Part shown: positions 25,683 to 36,937 of the stretch, piece by piece
How positions within the stretch are numbered: the first letter of the stretch is position 1
Layout: every line of letters begins with the position of its first letter
DNA from: Zhengitettix transpicula
Taxonomy: Eukaryota; Arthropoda; Insecta; Orthoptera; Tetrigidae
DNA length: 64,000 bases
Direction of reading: 5' to 3'
Assembly (NCBI GenBank): GCA_037074705.1
Contig: CM073595.1
Coordinates: 73,332,139-73,396,138 of the forward strand
Notes under the pieces: generated by a model
The model's input: only the letters and a program-made list of their open reading frames with translations
What the model was told of the DNA's origin: nothing
The model's database searches: none
Translations under genes and position numbers: made by a program

Positions 25683-26414
25683 GTAGAACACTTAATGTGT
25701 TAGTTATCTTAATATATATACATGATTCTTATAGTAAATTAAGTTACTCATTAATTCGTAAAAATTTCTATCATACTTGGTACACGTATCACTTAAGACC
25801 CAAAAACTAAACCCGGGTATTTAAGATAGCTCCAACACTCCTATGGGTGGGGGTGGATGCATGTGACATTTTTCTAAATATGCGATAACGGCCTATAAAC
25901 AGTTAACGGGTCAGATTCAAGTCACTCTCGGCGTTTTTACAATTAAAATATCATCCCCTAAACGCACAAGAAAGGGAGTAAAAATTATAGTAGTCGCTGA
26001 GTTTAGTTATGGCATTCCAGTACGGTAAATTAATGTTTAAGCCCTATGGATAATAATAATTTGGTATAGACCGGATTCGACCAATCTTGGTAGTTATCAC
26101 AATTTTTTATCACACCCTTTCACCCTTACGCCGTAGGAGCTGAAATTTTTCACTGCAAACATCGAGAGATACATAAATCTGAATGACCCCGTAAATTATT
26201 TATTCGTCAGAAACATAGGCCGTTATCGTTATGCCACCCCCTCCACCCCCACCCATAGAGGTGCAAGAATTATCTTAAATCCACGGAGTTTGTTCCTGGA
26301 TCTTAAGTGACACGTGAACCAAGTTTGGTTGAAATTGTTCCAGGCTTTGATGAGTAACATAATTTACAATAATAATCATGTATAATAAAATAACTAACGT
26401 ATTAATTGTTCTAC
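25683..26414. repeat. Head-to-head inverted repeat pair, 732 bp, diverged family A
   Basis: The left arm (25683-25895) and right arm (26216-26414) are imperfect inverted copies. Both outer ends read GTAGAACA..TTAAT..GTTAGTTAT inward, and both inner parts read CACTTAAGA, TTTAAGATA, CTATGGGTGGGGGTGGA and GATAACGGCCTA. Between them lie a reverse-oriented CGCTGAGTTTAGTTATGGCA block and a forward ACCGGATTCGACCAATC block, the landmarks of the dispersed family A head. The structure is therefore two diverged family A copies joined at their 5' ends with 3' ends outward. It could equally be a single foldback element built from family A. Confidence 0.8.
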
Positions 26415-26453
26415 AGTATTAGTATTATGCTATATTATGTAAAAACGAGCCTT

Positions 26454-26575
26454 TCGGGAAAATGACCTGTCGGGAAAACGTCAATCGGGATAATAACCTG
26501 TCGGGCAACCGTCTATCGGGATATTGCTGTCGGGAAAACGTGTTTCGGGAAAGTGTGTGTCGGGATTTTGTACTA
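26454..26575. repeat. Phased TCGGG minisatellite, eight units
   Basis: TCGGG recurs at 26454, 26470, 26485, 26501, 26516, 26530, 26545 and 26560, with spacings of 14-16 bp. Units tend to alternate between TCGGGAWAATRACCTG and TCGGGMAAACGTCWA types, suggesting a roughly 31-bp double unit that has diverged. It lies 40 bp right of the inverted repeat pair. A 62-codon ORF running through it is a by-product of the repeat. Confidence 0.85.
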
Positions 26576-27939
26576 GAGCCTGGTAGAACCACTGAGGATG
26601 AATCAAAATACTTGCGGATTTTGACGTTTATTTCAACATTGAAATCCTAATACAATTAAAATTCTTTATGTCAGACCGACAATTATATTATTCTCACACA
26701 TGCATAAAAAAGATAATACTGATTTTTAAGTATTAAAATTCTAATAATTAAATATTTTTATTTAATGCCTCTGTTTAGCCACAAACAAATTAATTCAGTA
26801 TATTCAATACTAAAAACAGATTGCAATATATATTATTCTTAATTTTTCTGTCCTCTTGGCTATATTATTAATTTAATTACAATTAAATGTCAGATGAATA
26901 TCTAATGAATTATTTTATATCTTCAAGAGTAATCAATCGTTTCACAAATAAAAATTCCTTCCAGTTGATGACCCTTGAATGTTATGCATATCTTGAATGT
27001 AAAACTACAACCAATTTGCTTTGAAAAATATCATACTTAATTATAAACTAAGGTTGTGAAAGAGGGAATTTATAAAATCACCCCGAGCAACCGAAGTAAT
27101 GTTACAGAAATTTCCAATATACCAGGAATAAAAAATGACGAGTACGTGAATACGGCGAAAAAGTAGCGCAGCTCTGAACTACAAAAATAAATGAATTCAC
27201 GATCGACGCGTGTGTCTGAATATCAAAAAATTCAGTCGTATTATCATTCCGCGAATGTCGTTCGTTTCCTGAGAAGACATGGAAAGGGGAAAATTCACGG
27301 AGCAACGAAGAAGCGAGTTAAGTCGCTCTATATGTCAAGCTGGATACCAGAGAGCGCGGCACATGCATGGGAATTAAATCCTTTCACCAGAGTGAACTAA
27401 CTTTCAGCCAAAGTCAGGAAGGTCAAAGAGAGCAGAAGAAAAAAGTACAAACATCTCTGAGAATGAACGACGCAATAATGGTTAATAAAACCACCACCCT
27501 CTATTTTGTTGGAAATAAATTACATTTCATAAAATTCACAAATGTCCTCTAATAAGAATTATTTCTGAACTTATTCTTAACGTAACTATAATTCATTAAA
27601 AATACATTAATATTTAAAATTGTGTGCTATAATCCATATGATTCAGATATACATAAAATCAATTATTTTTCTTCGGGTTATATGTGGGCGCTGAATCGAA
27701 CGGCGGAGTATAACGTTCAATTGGAATAAAAACAGAAAAGTATTTAAAACGTTTTGAAATAAAAATATGCCAATAAAATGGTAAATCGTAGGCCATGAAT
27801 TCGCAACCGTTTGTATTTTGTCACTCACGTAAACGTTTGAATGGGACTCGAGACGCTGGTGTTGCTTCTGATTGAGGATCGCTGTAGTGATGACTTTGTC
27901 TACGAGCCCTCTGAATTATAACTATATATTGAATTTGAA
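26576..27939. other. AT-rich non-coding DNA
   Basis: Only short chance ORFs, including a basic 69-codon frame at 27191-27400. No splice signals or known domains. Confidence 0.4.
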
Positions 27940-28470
27940 TGGATATCGCCTAAAAATTAGGATTCAATCCAGTTAACACAATACTTAAAATATTTTTTCC
28001 ACTACTCAAAATATTTCTGGAAATCGCTTTCTGTTCGATTGCACAGGAGCTCTTCCATTTTCGCCCGTGCCTCTTCCACTGCTGAAAAATGGATTCCTTT
28101 TTTCGCCGATTTGATTTCGGGGAAGAGGAAGAAATCGCTCTGTAGAGAATCAGTGTGATTTGGAGGATGTTCAGGGTCAGTGATATTTGTACTAGAAAAA
28201 TGAGCTTGACTGATAACGCATTGTGGATGCTCGCATCCTGTAGTTACAAGAACCAACAATTTTTCCTGTTTATAATATTGTATGTTAAGTGTTTGACCTC
28301 AAAGTACCAGAATGATCCAATGAATATCGAAGAAAACGATAAGCATTACCTTGAACTTCGAACGATTCATGCGTACTTCTTTTTATTTTCTCGTGGGAAA
28401 GATAATGTTTTCCAATGCTCCTTGTTTTCGGAATCGTACGTGAATATACACTTCTCATCAGCTATAAAAT
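27940..28470 (-). pseudogene. Decayed mariner transposase, copy 1
   Basis: Read on the reverse strand across frameshifts, the order of mariner transposase landmarks is kept. First comes ADEKCIFTYDSENKEHW (the GDE..W.YDPETK segment carrying the first catalytic Asp), then KFKVMLIVFFDIHWI and GQTLNIQYYKQ, then EHPPNHTDSLQSDFFLFPEI (the HPPYSPDLAPCDFFLFPKLK segment with the third catalytic Asp). It continues KKGIHFSAVEEARAKMEELL and SDFQKYFE before a stop. The HDNARPH segment with the second Asp has degenerated to unrelated residues. Several stops and frameshifts make it dead. Only the 28002-28259 part is open without interruption. Edges and terminal repeats are not visible. The sequence differs from the neighbouring element at 28576, so it is another mariner subfamily. 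Confidence 0.85.
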
Positions 28471-28575
28471 ACTTACATTATACAAATGTCTGACATTTTC
28501 CGGCGCAACGAAAAACTCGTTTGTACGTAACTGTTCACCTACTTCAACTGAGTCGATCGATCGAGCTGTAATATA

Positions 28576-29407
28576 CGAGGCATCTTCAGAAAGTAAGTGT
28601 ACTGTGATTATAACGGACTGTGATTTTTTTTGTTTTTTGAGGATTGGCAACATTGACAGAGCGAGCATCGCAGGAACACGGTAGTACGTAAACTCAGGTT
28701 GTAGTGTCCAGTTGCATGAAAAATGTCGGTAAGAAAACCCACCAAGTGCAAGACACGTGCTGTGATCCACTTCCTACTCGCATTAGCAATAACACCTTTC
28801 TGAACTCTATTGTGAGTGGAGTTAAAACGACTGAGTCAGAAAGACAGACACAACCCCCCAATCTTGCAAAAATTCAAAACCCACCATTTCGGGTATAAAA
28901 ATCATGCCCTCAGTGTTTTGGGACCGAAAATGCATAATTTTGGTCGAATTTCTGCCTCAGAGAGAAACCATCAATGCACAACGATTTTGTGAGACCCTAA
29001 AAAAAATGAGCATTTTAATCAAAAGGAGGTGAATGCTGACTAGAGGAGTGTGCTTGTTCGACGACAACGCCTGTCCTTACACGGCCTTAGCCAGCAAGGC
29101 GCTCTTGGACTCATTTGGTTGGGATGTTTGAACCCCCCCAATCTTTTCACCTCCCTGAAGGCACACATGGGTGGAATTAAATTTTCTACTCACGAGCAGC
29201 TGCTGAAAGAGGTTCTGAAGCGGGGAAAGGAACTAGCGGGAGAGTTCTTCGAGGAGGGCATAAAGAATCGTGCCACGGCTCACCACATGCATTGAACAGG
29301 ATGGCGATTATGTGAAAAAATAGTCAACAAGTATATCAACAATTATCTGTACACCTTTTCTGAAAGAATATAAAAATCTAGTACACTTACTTTCTGAACA
29401 TGTGTCG
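28576..29407 (+). mobile_element. Mariner element, copy 2, with terminal inverted repeats; transposase pseudogene
   Basis: The ends are 27-bp terminal inverted repeats with three mismatches. Their inner 18 bp are identical: TTCAGAAAGTAAGTGTAC at 28585-28602 and its complement at 29381-29398. TA precedes the left end (28574-28575); the right flank is TT, so the target duplication has decayed. Inside, a plus-strand transposase relic shows MPSVFWDRKCIILVEFLPQ, ETINAQRFCETLKK, GVCLFDDNACPYTA (the second catalytic Asp region), KALLDSFGWDV and a stop, then SLKAHMGGIKF, EFFEEGIKN and a terminal DGDYVEK-like frame. The segment that should carry HPPYSPDLAPSDFHLF and the third catalytic Asp is deleted. 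At 832 bp it is well short of the roughly 1.3 kb of a full mariner. It is non-autonomous and dead. Confidence 0.9.
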
Positions 29408-32400
29408 TTGTAGAGACAGTGGGCCCGTACATTTATTATCTATAATTGTGAATTTACGATTTATTTTATTTCATGCAAAGTAAGTCTTAGGGGAAATGGC
29501 CATAATAAACTTTTCCCCGACTCAAAATATAATTATGAAATTTCTCCTAGATTAAAAATAATTTTTATTGTCTGTGCGAGTGTTGTGGCTATTGCTTTGT
29601 GAAGGGAGGCGTTGTTCTTGCGGTGAGACAGTCTCCCTGCTCCTCTTGTTTTGTTGGTTAGGCTTGAGGCAAACTCCTGGCGGTAGGTTGGCAACGGAGC
29701 ATGGTTTTGCTAACAAGACGGGCTAATTATTGCAATGGGCCCCGAGCGCGTCGAGATACTAGTAGAATCCGGTGTGCTGCAAGCCAGGATGAAACATTAA
29801 AACAAACTTCAAAAATACCCTTTTCCTCCATACAGATTTGAGTGTTAATTAATAATATAGATAACTATCAGTTCTCATAAGCTGGCCGATTTACAGCTGC
29901 GCCGGAAGGCTAAATTCTAGAATAGTTTCTACTGGGGAAATATACGTAAAGTCCTGTACCATACACAAGATTAACTAAAACATGGAAAACATGAAAACAG
30001 TAAACGTTAACGTTTACATATCAACAAGGAAATTACACATATATTTAAACTGTTTACATCATAATCTTACCCTTAGCCCAGGAACTTGCAGAAAAAATAA
30101 TAATGAAATTTGAACGCTAACCTTTACGGCATTAAAATTATTCAAACTCCTTCAAACGTCTAGAGCACCGACGCATTTATTTTTAAATACCTGACCAAAA
30201 TAATAAATTTCATTAATGCATTTATATTTTTCACAGAAAGTAATTTTCAGTCGTGTAAAATGAATATAAATCTTTCAAAAATAATATTAAATATTTATTT
30301 TCAATATTTATAAAATGACCAAAAAAACGAAATTAGAAAATAGAACAGCGCAAAGTTTCGTTTAAACATACGCAGATTTAATAAGTGGCTAAATTAATTA
30401 TTGAGCATTTTGGCCTTTTATATTAAATAATATTAAAGTAGAAGAATATTAAAATTTTTTAAAAAATATTTTATTCCTCTTTTATAATTTATTTTAACGA
30501 CGGTTTCTAACTATAATAAGATTTATTTAACGAATTATTAACAGACATTTTTTATCTCACTTTGTGATATGTAATTTTGATGTGAAAAATTATTTTTAAT
30601 TCATTGTTTGTTCCTCACGTCATATATGACAGAAAAATACTGTTCTTCGGTTTTACTTTTATATAAAAAAATTTCAAAATTTATATAATAAATTTGTAAT
30701 ATTTTATTATTATGTACACCAAATGGAACAGAACAATACAGGTTCTTTTATTTTTGTCTAAATGTCTTCATTTAATTACATCAAGACCGAAATACTTTTT
30801 AAAATGTTTATAAATATAAATTTGAAATACATGTAGAATTAATGTATGATTTTATATACGTGTAAATTTCAAAATTTTATATTACTGTAAAATTCAAATT
30901 TTTTATAATTTCTAAACCTTTTATTTCCTTATATGTTTTTATATAATTTTTACATTTCTGTAATCTGATGTAGTAAGCTAAATTAAATCATATTTTATAT
31001 AATAACACATATGAATAAGTTTGATTGTCCGTTACCGTAGAAACAACAGGTAACTAAGAGAGACTAACAAAACGTTTATTTCAGCCTGATGGAGCGTACT
31101 AATAAGTACCGAAATTTAGGACTGTTAAATATCCGTAAAATATATTTCATTTATATTTTAATTTAGATACAGAGATTATAAAATAATCATACATTTATTG
31201 AGGACTAGATTTTTTCCAAAAAGAAAATATTTAGGTTATTTCATAACTATATAGCCCCAATTTTTTTAACAGTCACATAAAGAAATTAAAAAAAAAAATT
31301 CTTCAAACCATTTATTTCAGTGTTGACAATCTCTCGGCGGTCATCATTTTAATGTTCCAAAACATTGTTGAATAAAATTCCTACTGTAAAATTATAAAGT
31401 TGACTCATATATAATATAATTAAGTTAGTCGTGTTGACCATTGTATTTTGAGATTTTCTAGCATGTATTAGCGCATGTATAAGCGCTCTCCAGGAAAGGT
31501 TTAGGCTCCCATAAAATTGGTTCTCATTCTCGGATTATTTATTATGTAAGTTCCAACGAGTTAGAAACTATAGGAATAATATTCATCCATATATTTAGGC
31601 ATTTACACTGCTGTAGTAAGAGAGTTGACATTAACTGCCTCGTAATACTTGCTAAAGCTCCGGCGTAAAATGACAGTTTCCATTAATAAATTTGAATTTT
31701 TATGCTTTTAATTCAGTGACCCAATCAATTCACAATAATGAAAGAATAACGTTATCCCATAAAGAAGTTTGGAATTCATTTATGTTTAAATATATATATA
31801 TATATATATATATATACGTATAAATTCGTGAACAATTGTTGACCATGACCTGATAAGCCATTGGCAATGACACAGAATATGATTGGACTCATACGTTCCA
31901 TCAAAGCGGCCACAATTTTTATATAGATACTATCAATTCAACTCTGAAAGCTTTAGGAGGTTTTCATACTCTATATTTGTACATAAAAACCGAAAAATAA
32001 AAGCTTCACTGCGTCATATCCATAGATCTACATAATTGTATTCCCTCCCGTCTACTAAGTTAATTAGACCTGGGCTGCATCAAGGGATAAATGAGGTCAG
32101 GAGGTTATGTCAAATGAGATCCTAAAGGGAGACAATCGATACAGCAAATGGCGCATCAAATATGAACGGAAATTCTGCGTGAGTTATATTATCAGCCGGT
32201 ATAGCCTTTATACAGTATTTTTTACAGTAACGCCCACTAATTAGGACATTGTTACAGCAGATTCTAATTCATGGAAAATGCTCCCTTTCAAATTTAAATT
32301 GTAACTCGTATCCAACGCTAATGGAGTTATTTATCGGCAATCAAAACCATGTAGTGACAAAAATTAAAGCTCCGTTATTATTAATAATATTGTAATTAAT

Positions 32401-32727
32401 TTCACTTGTTATTACTGAAGCAACATTTTAACTAGTTTATAAATTTCAAAGGATTTATTGTAGTTTGGGGAGCAACGAAGAAACGTGAACTGACAGAGAT
32501 ATTGGCTTCGGTATTTTATTTGTCGATCTGAGACCAAGAATGACAGATAGTGACTGATGGAGTCGTTTAAAAAATTTTATATTTGATGCTGTTTGAATAA
32601 TTGTTTAACGTGAGTTGTTGCCTAGCTATCGTGTCGGTTGGAATTTAACTTTAGTTTTTAATTATATGTTATCTTATTACAGATTTATATGTTCGGCAGA
32701 TTGATCAACTTATTATTTATTATCAAC
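29408..32727. other. AT-rich non-coding DNA
   Basis: From 30,000 to about 31,450 the sequence is extremely AT-rich with no open frame of note. A GC-richer patch near 29570-29790 and another near 32460-32540 show no recognisable coding or repeat content. Confidence 0.5.
31791..31816. repeat. (TA)13 microsatellite
   Basis: An uninterrupted TA run in AT-rich sequence. Confidence 0.97.
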
Positions 32728-32995
32728 TATGTGGGTGCCCGGGTTGTCATAATTCAACACAGGGACATCCATAACCCCGGATTTAACTCAAATATCGGTG
32801 CGTTATTTTTATGTAACGACACTCAAACTTTATCCCTAAATGTGCTCACTTACATGCCGAAAGAGGTTTAAATGATAAACAAAAACATCTGGATTCTAAC
32901 AATCTCACTGACCCAGAAAAAGTTTCTTTCGATGAAAATATCGGTGGTTTTAATATATTTGAAAATTGCCACACCCGTCCACCCCCGCCCCTGGA
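32728..32995 (+). repeat. Dispersed repeat family A, 3'-truncated copy
   Basis: The blocks run from the head (GTGGGTGCCCGGGTTGTCAT) to CCACCCCCGCCCCTGG and then stop abruptly where a second copy begins. The B-box-like motif has mutated to GGATTTAACTCA. Short ORFs on both strands here arise from the repeat. Confidence 0.85.
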
Positions 32996-33000
32996 AAGAT

Positions 33001-33372
33001 AAATTTCATAATAAAACTCAGCGACATCCGCAAACCCGGATTCGACTCCAATTGCGGTTGTTTTCGCGTTATTTTTATGTAACGATCCTCTACCCTCACC
33101 TCTAAAGGTGCTCCCCTCCAATGACGAAAGGAGTTGAAATTATGGAGGAACACTATCAATCTCATTCAGCCCGAAAAATATTTATCCGGCGCAAATATCG
33201 GTCGTTTTAGCATGTTTTAAAATTTCCACCCCCGACCCTGGGGGTTGTAGTAGTGTCTTACGTTTGTTTCCGGTTCGAAAGGAACACGTGTATAAAGTTT
33301 GGTCAAATTTTCTACGCAGGTGTTGATTTATATTAGGAACATACACACAATCTATTTTATTTATTAGAAGAT
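33001..33372 (+). repeat. Dispersed repeat family A, copy lacking only the head
   Basis: It begins at the TCATAATAAAACTCAGCGAC block, carries an exact GGATTCGACTCC at 33038-33049, and continues through GTTTTCGCGTTATTTTTATG, the GGTGCTCCCCTCCAATGACG block, CCGGTTCGAAAGGAACACGT and the TCTATTTTATTTATTAGAAG tail. It directly follows another truncated copy in the same orientation. That suggests either insertion into the 3' part of the first copy or unequal exchange between copies. Confidence 0.88.
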
Positions 33373-34237
33373 TTCTACATTTTGAAAAAATATTGGGAGA
33401 AAATCATGTTTTATGAAATATCTATGTGTTTCAATAAATGCATTTTGTTTTATTTCATGACTGGTGAATTCCACTATTAGCGTTGTTTAGAAAAATAGCA
33501 ACAGTTAATATGGTGTAGCTTTCTGAATGGATTATCGGCGACACTAATACTATAGTCCTACTTTGTGGCCTGTTATTCGACAGTTTTTGGAGCTGTAACA
33601 GTCCAGGTGACGAAAACATTGAAATTAGATCATTCTAATATTATTTATTTTCCCTTATGACTGCAAATTCTGGATAGACTTATTAATAAGAATATAAAGG
33701 AGCCAATAAATCAGTTAGACTTCTATTTTACCAGCCTGGAAATGAGGTGGATGAAGTAGTTTGAGCTGAGTAGTCATTTAGGGCTCCAGCAGGTGACTCA
33801 AGCCATCAGCAGTGAATTTGGCTTTCCATGTAGGAAAACGCTGGACCATTTCCGGGGCCGGATTACCTTCGCTCGCTTTACCACTCTCACATTTGGCAAC
33901 GTGGTAGATTTTCTAATCTTCATGAGTACCCAAGAACCCCTTCGCTATTGTCGATATATGGTATATTATATTGTTTCATCTTCAGTAGTTAAACATTTTT
34001 CTGGAATTTGTTTTAGAGAATTAGTGAATTCTGTACTCAAAAAATTTTAATTGATGTCACAACTGAGTAATAAACTGGTCAAATTATCAGACATTCAAAA
34101 TATTGAGAAAATATCCGTTTCTGATGATCGTGGGATCCCGTGGTCTGGCATCGGTACGTGGTCTATGTCGACTGAAGATTGTTGTTTCACGAAATAAACT
34201 TGAAATTATTCGAACTGCAGCTTGTTTTTTATTTTAG
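33373..34237. other. Non-coding DNA, probably intron upstream of the 34238 exon
   Basis: A GC-richer stretch at 33790-33930 has an open frame (CTG-started, 33793-34050, reading ...AISSEFGFPCRKTLDHFRGR...) that could hold an exon. Its splice sites are unclear and I do not recognise it. The 3' end has the pyrimidine-rich acceptor of the following exon. Confidence 0.4.
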
Positions 34238-34430
34238 CGCGTGGATTGATGACATCTCGCTGCAGAACGATCGATTCGAGAAGCTGGAACGTGCTTACCT
34301 GGCACAGATGCTTGCGGACGCTAATCTTTTGAAAGCGTCGCCGGGCGCAGCTAAAAGCGCCGATCGATGGCAAGACGCCTCGGTCAAGGCCGCCTTTGTT
34401 GATGCCGCCCTTTTCTCCAAAATAAAATAG
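34238..34430 (+). CDS. Terminal coding exon, unrecognised protein, 63 complete codons
   Basis: The acceptor CTTGTTTTTTATTTTAG ends at 34237. One base completes a split codon, then 63 codons follow to TAG at 34428-34430. The protein reads AWIDDISLQNDRFEKLERAY, LAQMLADANLLKASPGAAKS, then ADRWQDASVKAAFVDAALFSKIK. The exon is sharply GC-richer than its flanks, and codons favour G/C at third positions (GAC ATC TCG CTG CAG AAC), strong evidence of real coding use. Predicted character: a charged helix (NDRFEKLERAYLAQMLADANLL), a glycine/proline break, and a second Ala-rich helix at the C-terminus. It looks soluble, with no signal peptide or membrane segment. The stop overlaps an AATAAAA string that could contribute to polyadenylation. 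I cannot name the family. Confidence 0.72.
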
Positions 34431-35070
34431 AACTATTTTTGTAGTATTTATGATGGTATACATTAAATATTGGTTCTGTAAAGACTAGATATGAATCTTC
34501 AAACCTTATTGAAACAAGAAAAGCATCCATTGTAATGCAGACAAGACGCTGCGCTCCAGTATAACGAAATTCAATACTCAATATTTCATCGTAGTTATTT
34601 TAAAACGGAAATATATACATAACACCTCCTCAATTTTTTATGAATTGTATGGGACGAAAGAATTCAGTAAAGGAAGTGGAAACTTTAGTTCATGGCCCAC
34701 TTATGCCCCTCATTTAGACATGGGTCATGCTGTCATGTTTGTTAATTATTAATAATCAGTACGAATGTCTTTCATATCGGGCATGGCTACTTTATTCATT
34801 CTTTACATTTTACTGTTTTTGTTATTATAATCCAGTAACGATATATACTGTACTATCGTGACGTAAATTAAACAAAAACATGGAAAAGAAAATGTTTTGA
34901 GACTGCAGTCACAGCAACGGCCAGATGAATGTTACGAAAGTCGGTGTGACAATCAAAGTAATTGGATATTTATAGCCATAGTCTGTTATGTGTTTGCCGA
35001 AGGTTGCCTAAGATTTGTTTCTGAAGCCTGCCAAATTCTCACTGGCAATCCCAGTTTATTAGTGCAAATA
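34431..35070. other. Possible 3'UTR, then family B motif and non-coding DNA
   Basis: Sequence directly downstream of 34430 would be 3'UTR of the exon. No other coding signal is visible apart from the family B segment annotated separately. Confidence 0.4.
34883..34950 (+). repeat. Dispersed motif family B, copy 2
   Basis: Gap-free partner of 13693-13760 (see there). Its right flank reads CAAAGTAATTGG and continues in a frame with FVSEACQILTG at about 35007-35045. If the family encodes protein, this copy may keep a longer piece of it. It lies about 120 bp before the family A copy starting at 35071. Confidence 0.6.
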
Positions 35071-35531
35071 GATGGGTGACCAGCGTTGCCCTGGTATTTA
35101 TTTATATCATCTCGAAAACGTATTTAATGTATTAGTCAAGAAGTGATTTAACTTACCTATGCAGAGGGAATGCTAATTCCCCCCCTCCCCCACTCCTAAT
35201 TAGTGACTTTACAGATGCATAACTACTCCCGATACCAGCTATAAAAAGTACTTTTAGTACGTTAAAAGCGTCATAAATACTCCCAGAGTTTTGAGAGAGT
35301 CAAATATAACATGTGGAAAACACTGTCAATCTCACTGACACAAGAAATATTTGTTGCACACAAATATGATCTTTTATGCATGATTTAAAATTTCCACCCC
35401 TTCCACCCTCACCCCTGGGGTTGTAGTCGTGTCTTAACCCCACAGTGTTTGTTTATGGTCAATTTTTCTCCACTGTCGTAGATTTGTTTGCGGAACACAC
35501 ACGTACAGTCCATTGTTTTATTAGATAATTT
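35071..35531 (+). repeat. Dispersed repeat family A, rearranged copy
   Basis: The head (GATGGGTGACCAGCGTTGCC) is followed by about 190 bp unlike the family, then the 3' half resumes: CACTGTCAATCTCACTGACA, ACCCTCACCCCTGGGG, CCCCACAGTGTTTGTTTATG and a degraded GTAGATTTGTTTGCGGAACA tail ending TTTTATTAGATAA. The unlike middle is either an insertion or a heavily diverged segment. Confidence 0.75.
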
Positions 35532-36937
35532 TTTTGTTTCAGATTAAAGATTGTAACTATATATATTTTATATTAAAATTTTAGTTTTCAACCTATAAAT
35601 TTTATATTTCGAATACTCAATTAAATAAACGCTTGAAGAAAATAATATTGTTTAATTTGTAAGCAGAATTGTATTAAAAGAAATTAATTCATTTTATAAT
35701 TTGTAGTGGAAAGTATAAAGAAAAATAATAGACAAGGCGGCGATACTGAAAAATTATATATCATTAGACACCACATTTATTGAATTTAGTTCGATTGAGG
35801 GCTTAACGAATTAATAAAACCGTGTTGCCTCATTACAGAAATAAGATATTCTACTATTATTAGTAAATTATCTTATGATTGTTCCAAAGGAAATTAAACT
35901 CTCAATTTAATTACACTTTTATAAACCAGTGACTTCTTCTTTCCTTCAAGTAGTCGAAACGCTGAAATCTCCTTCTTCCAGTTCGTGATATTTTTTGGAT
36001 GTTCATAATAATACATCATAAATATTTCTGATTTAAGTCACACGTGGCGTTAAAATTATCCAATTTCCCATTTTGAAATGCTCATTGAGACGAATTTTTG
36101 GGTATACGTATTCATAAGTTATAGCCCAGTATACCTCATTTGCCTATTAGTCGCCTCAGTTACTCGTGAAACACAGACTATCTATAAAAATTCCCATTTC
36201 CTAGACTGCCGTTAATAGGCAATAGAAGGTTACGTCTCAAGTATTACAGTAATATTTTAATACTGATGCGTGGATAGTGCTCAATAAACCGAATCATAAA
36301 GCCTTGGAGTTGTGGGACGATAATTCCTTTACTGGCGACATATACCCGACTCAAATGCAATATTTAATCTCCTTTCTCGCGCTGCCTCTCGCGGGAAGTA
36401 TTCCTTCCTGTTAGAAACGTCGCTTAAAGGAAGAACGAGACACCACTTTAAGTCAGAGGACCAGGGAGACCTCACAGTACATTTGTTAGACTTGACAGAT
36501 ACTCCAACGCCTCGTCCAACGAACTGTCAGAGGCCTTAAACTTGTTTCTGTGCGTTGTGGACTCGACAGAAAGGGTCCATGGCGACGTTTCTATCTATTT
36601 GGGGGGGGGGGGGCAGTATTTCCACTACTCTCAGAATAGTATGCTTTATTTTAAAATTTAACTTATTATTAATATACAGTTTTCATTCAAATGGCTCCTT
36701 TTTTCAATCACCAGACTTATAAATTCGAATTCGGGAAGAAATATTAATTATAAATAAAACAGTTTTTTAAAGTTACAAAAATATTTATAATTGAAAAAAA
36801 TGTTTCGTCGGTATTTGCGAATTCTTCAAGTACATGTAGTTTAACAAAATTTGGATAGTCAGGGACTTACTCCGTCGACGGCCATAGCAGTTATATATAT
36901 TTTACTGACTCTTAAAAGTCGGCGTTTAATATATAAC
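35532..36937. other. AT-rich non-coding DNA with a G13 run
   Basis: A GC-richer stretch at 36390-36600 is open on the reverse strand at 36472-36585 (...KFKASDSSLDEALEYLSSLT...). It follows a poly-C tract and AAATAG, an acceptor-like arrangement; an exon is possible but weakly supported. No other feature seen. Confidence 0.35.
36601..36613. repeat. G13 homopolymer
   Basis: Thirteen consecutive G residues. Other runs of eleven occur at 43337-43347 and 62059-62069. Such runs are rare in this AT-rich window. Confidence 0.97.
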
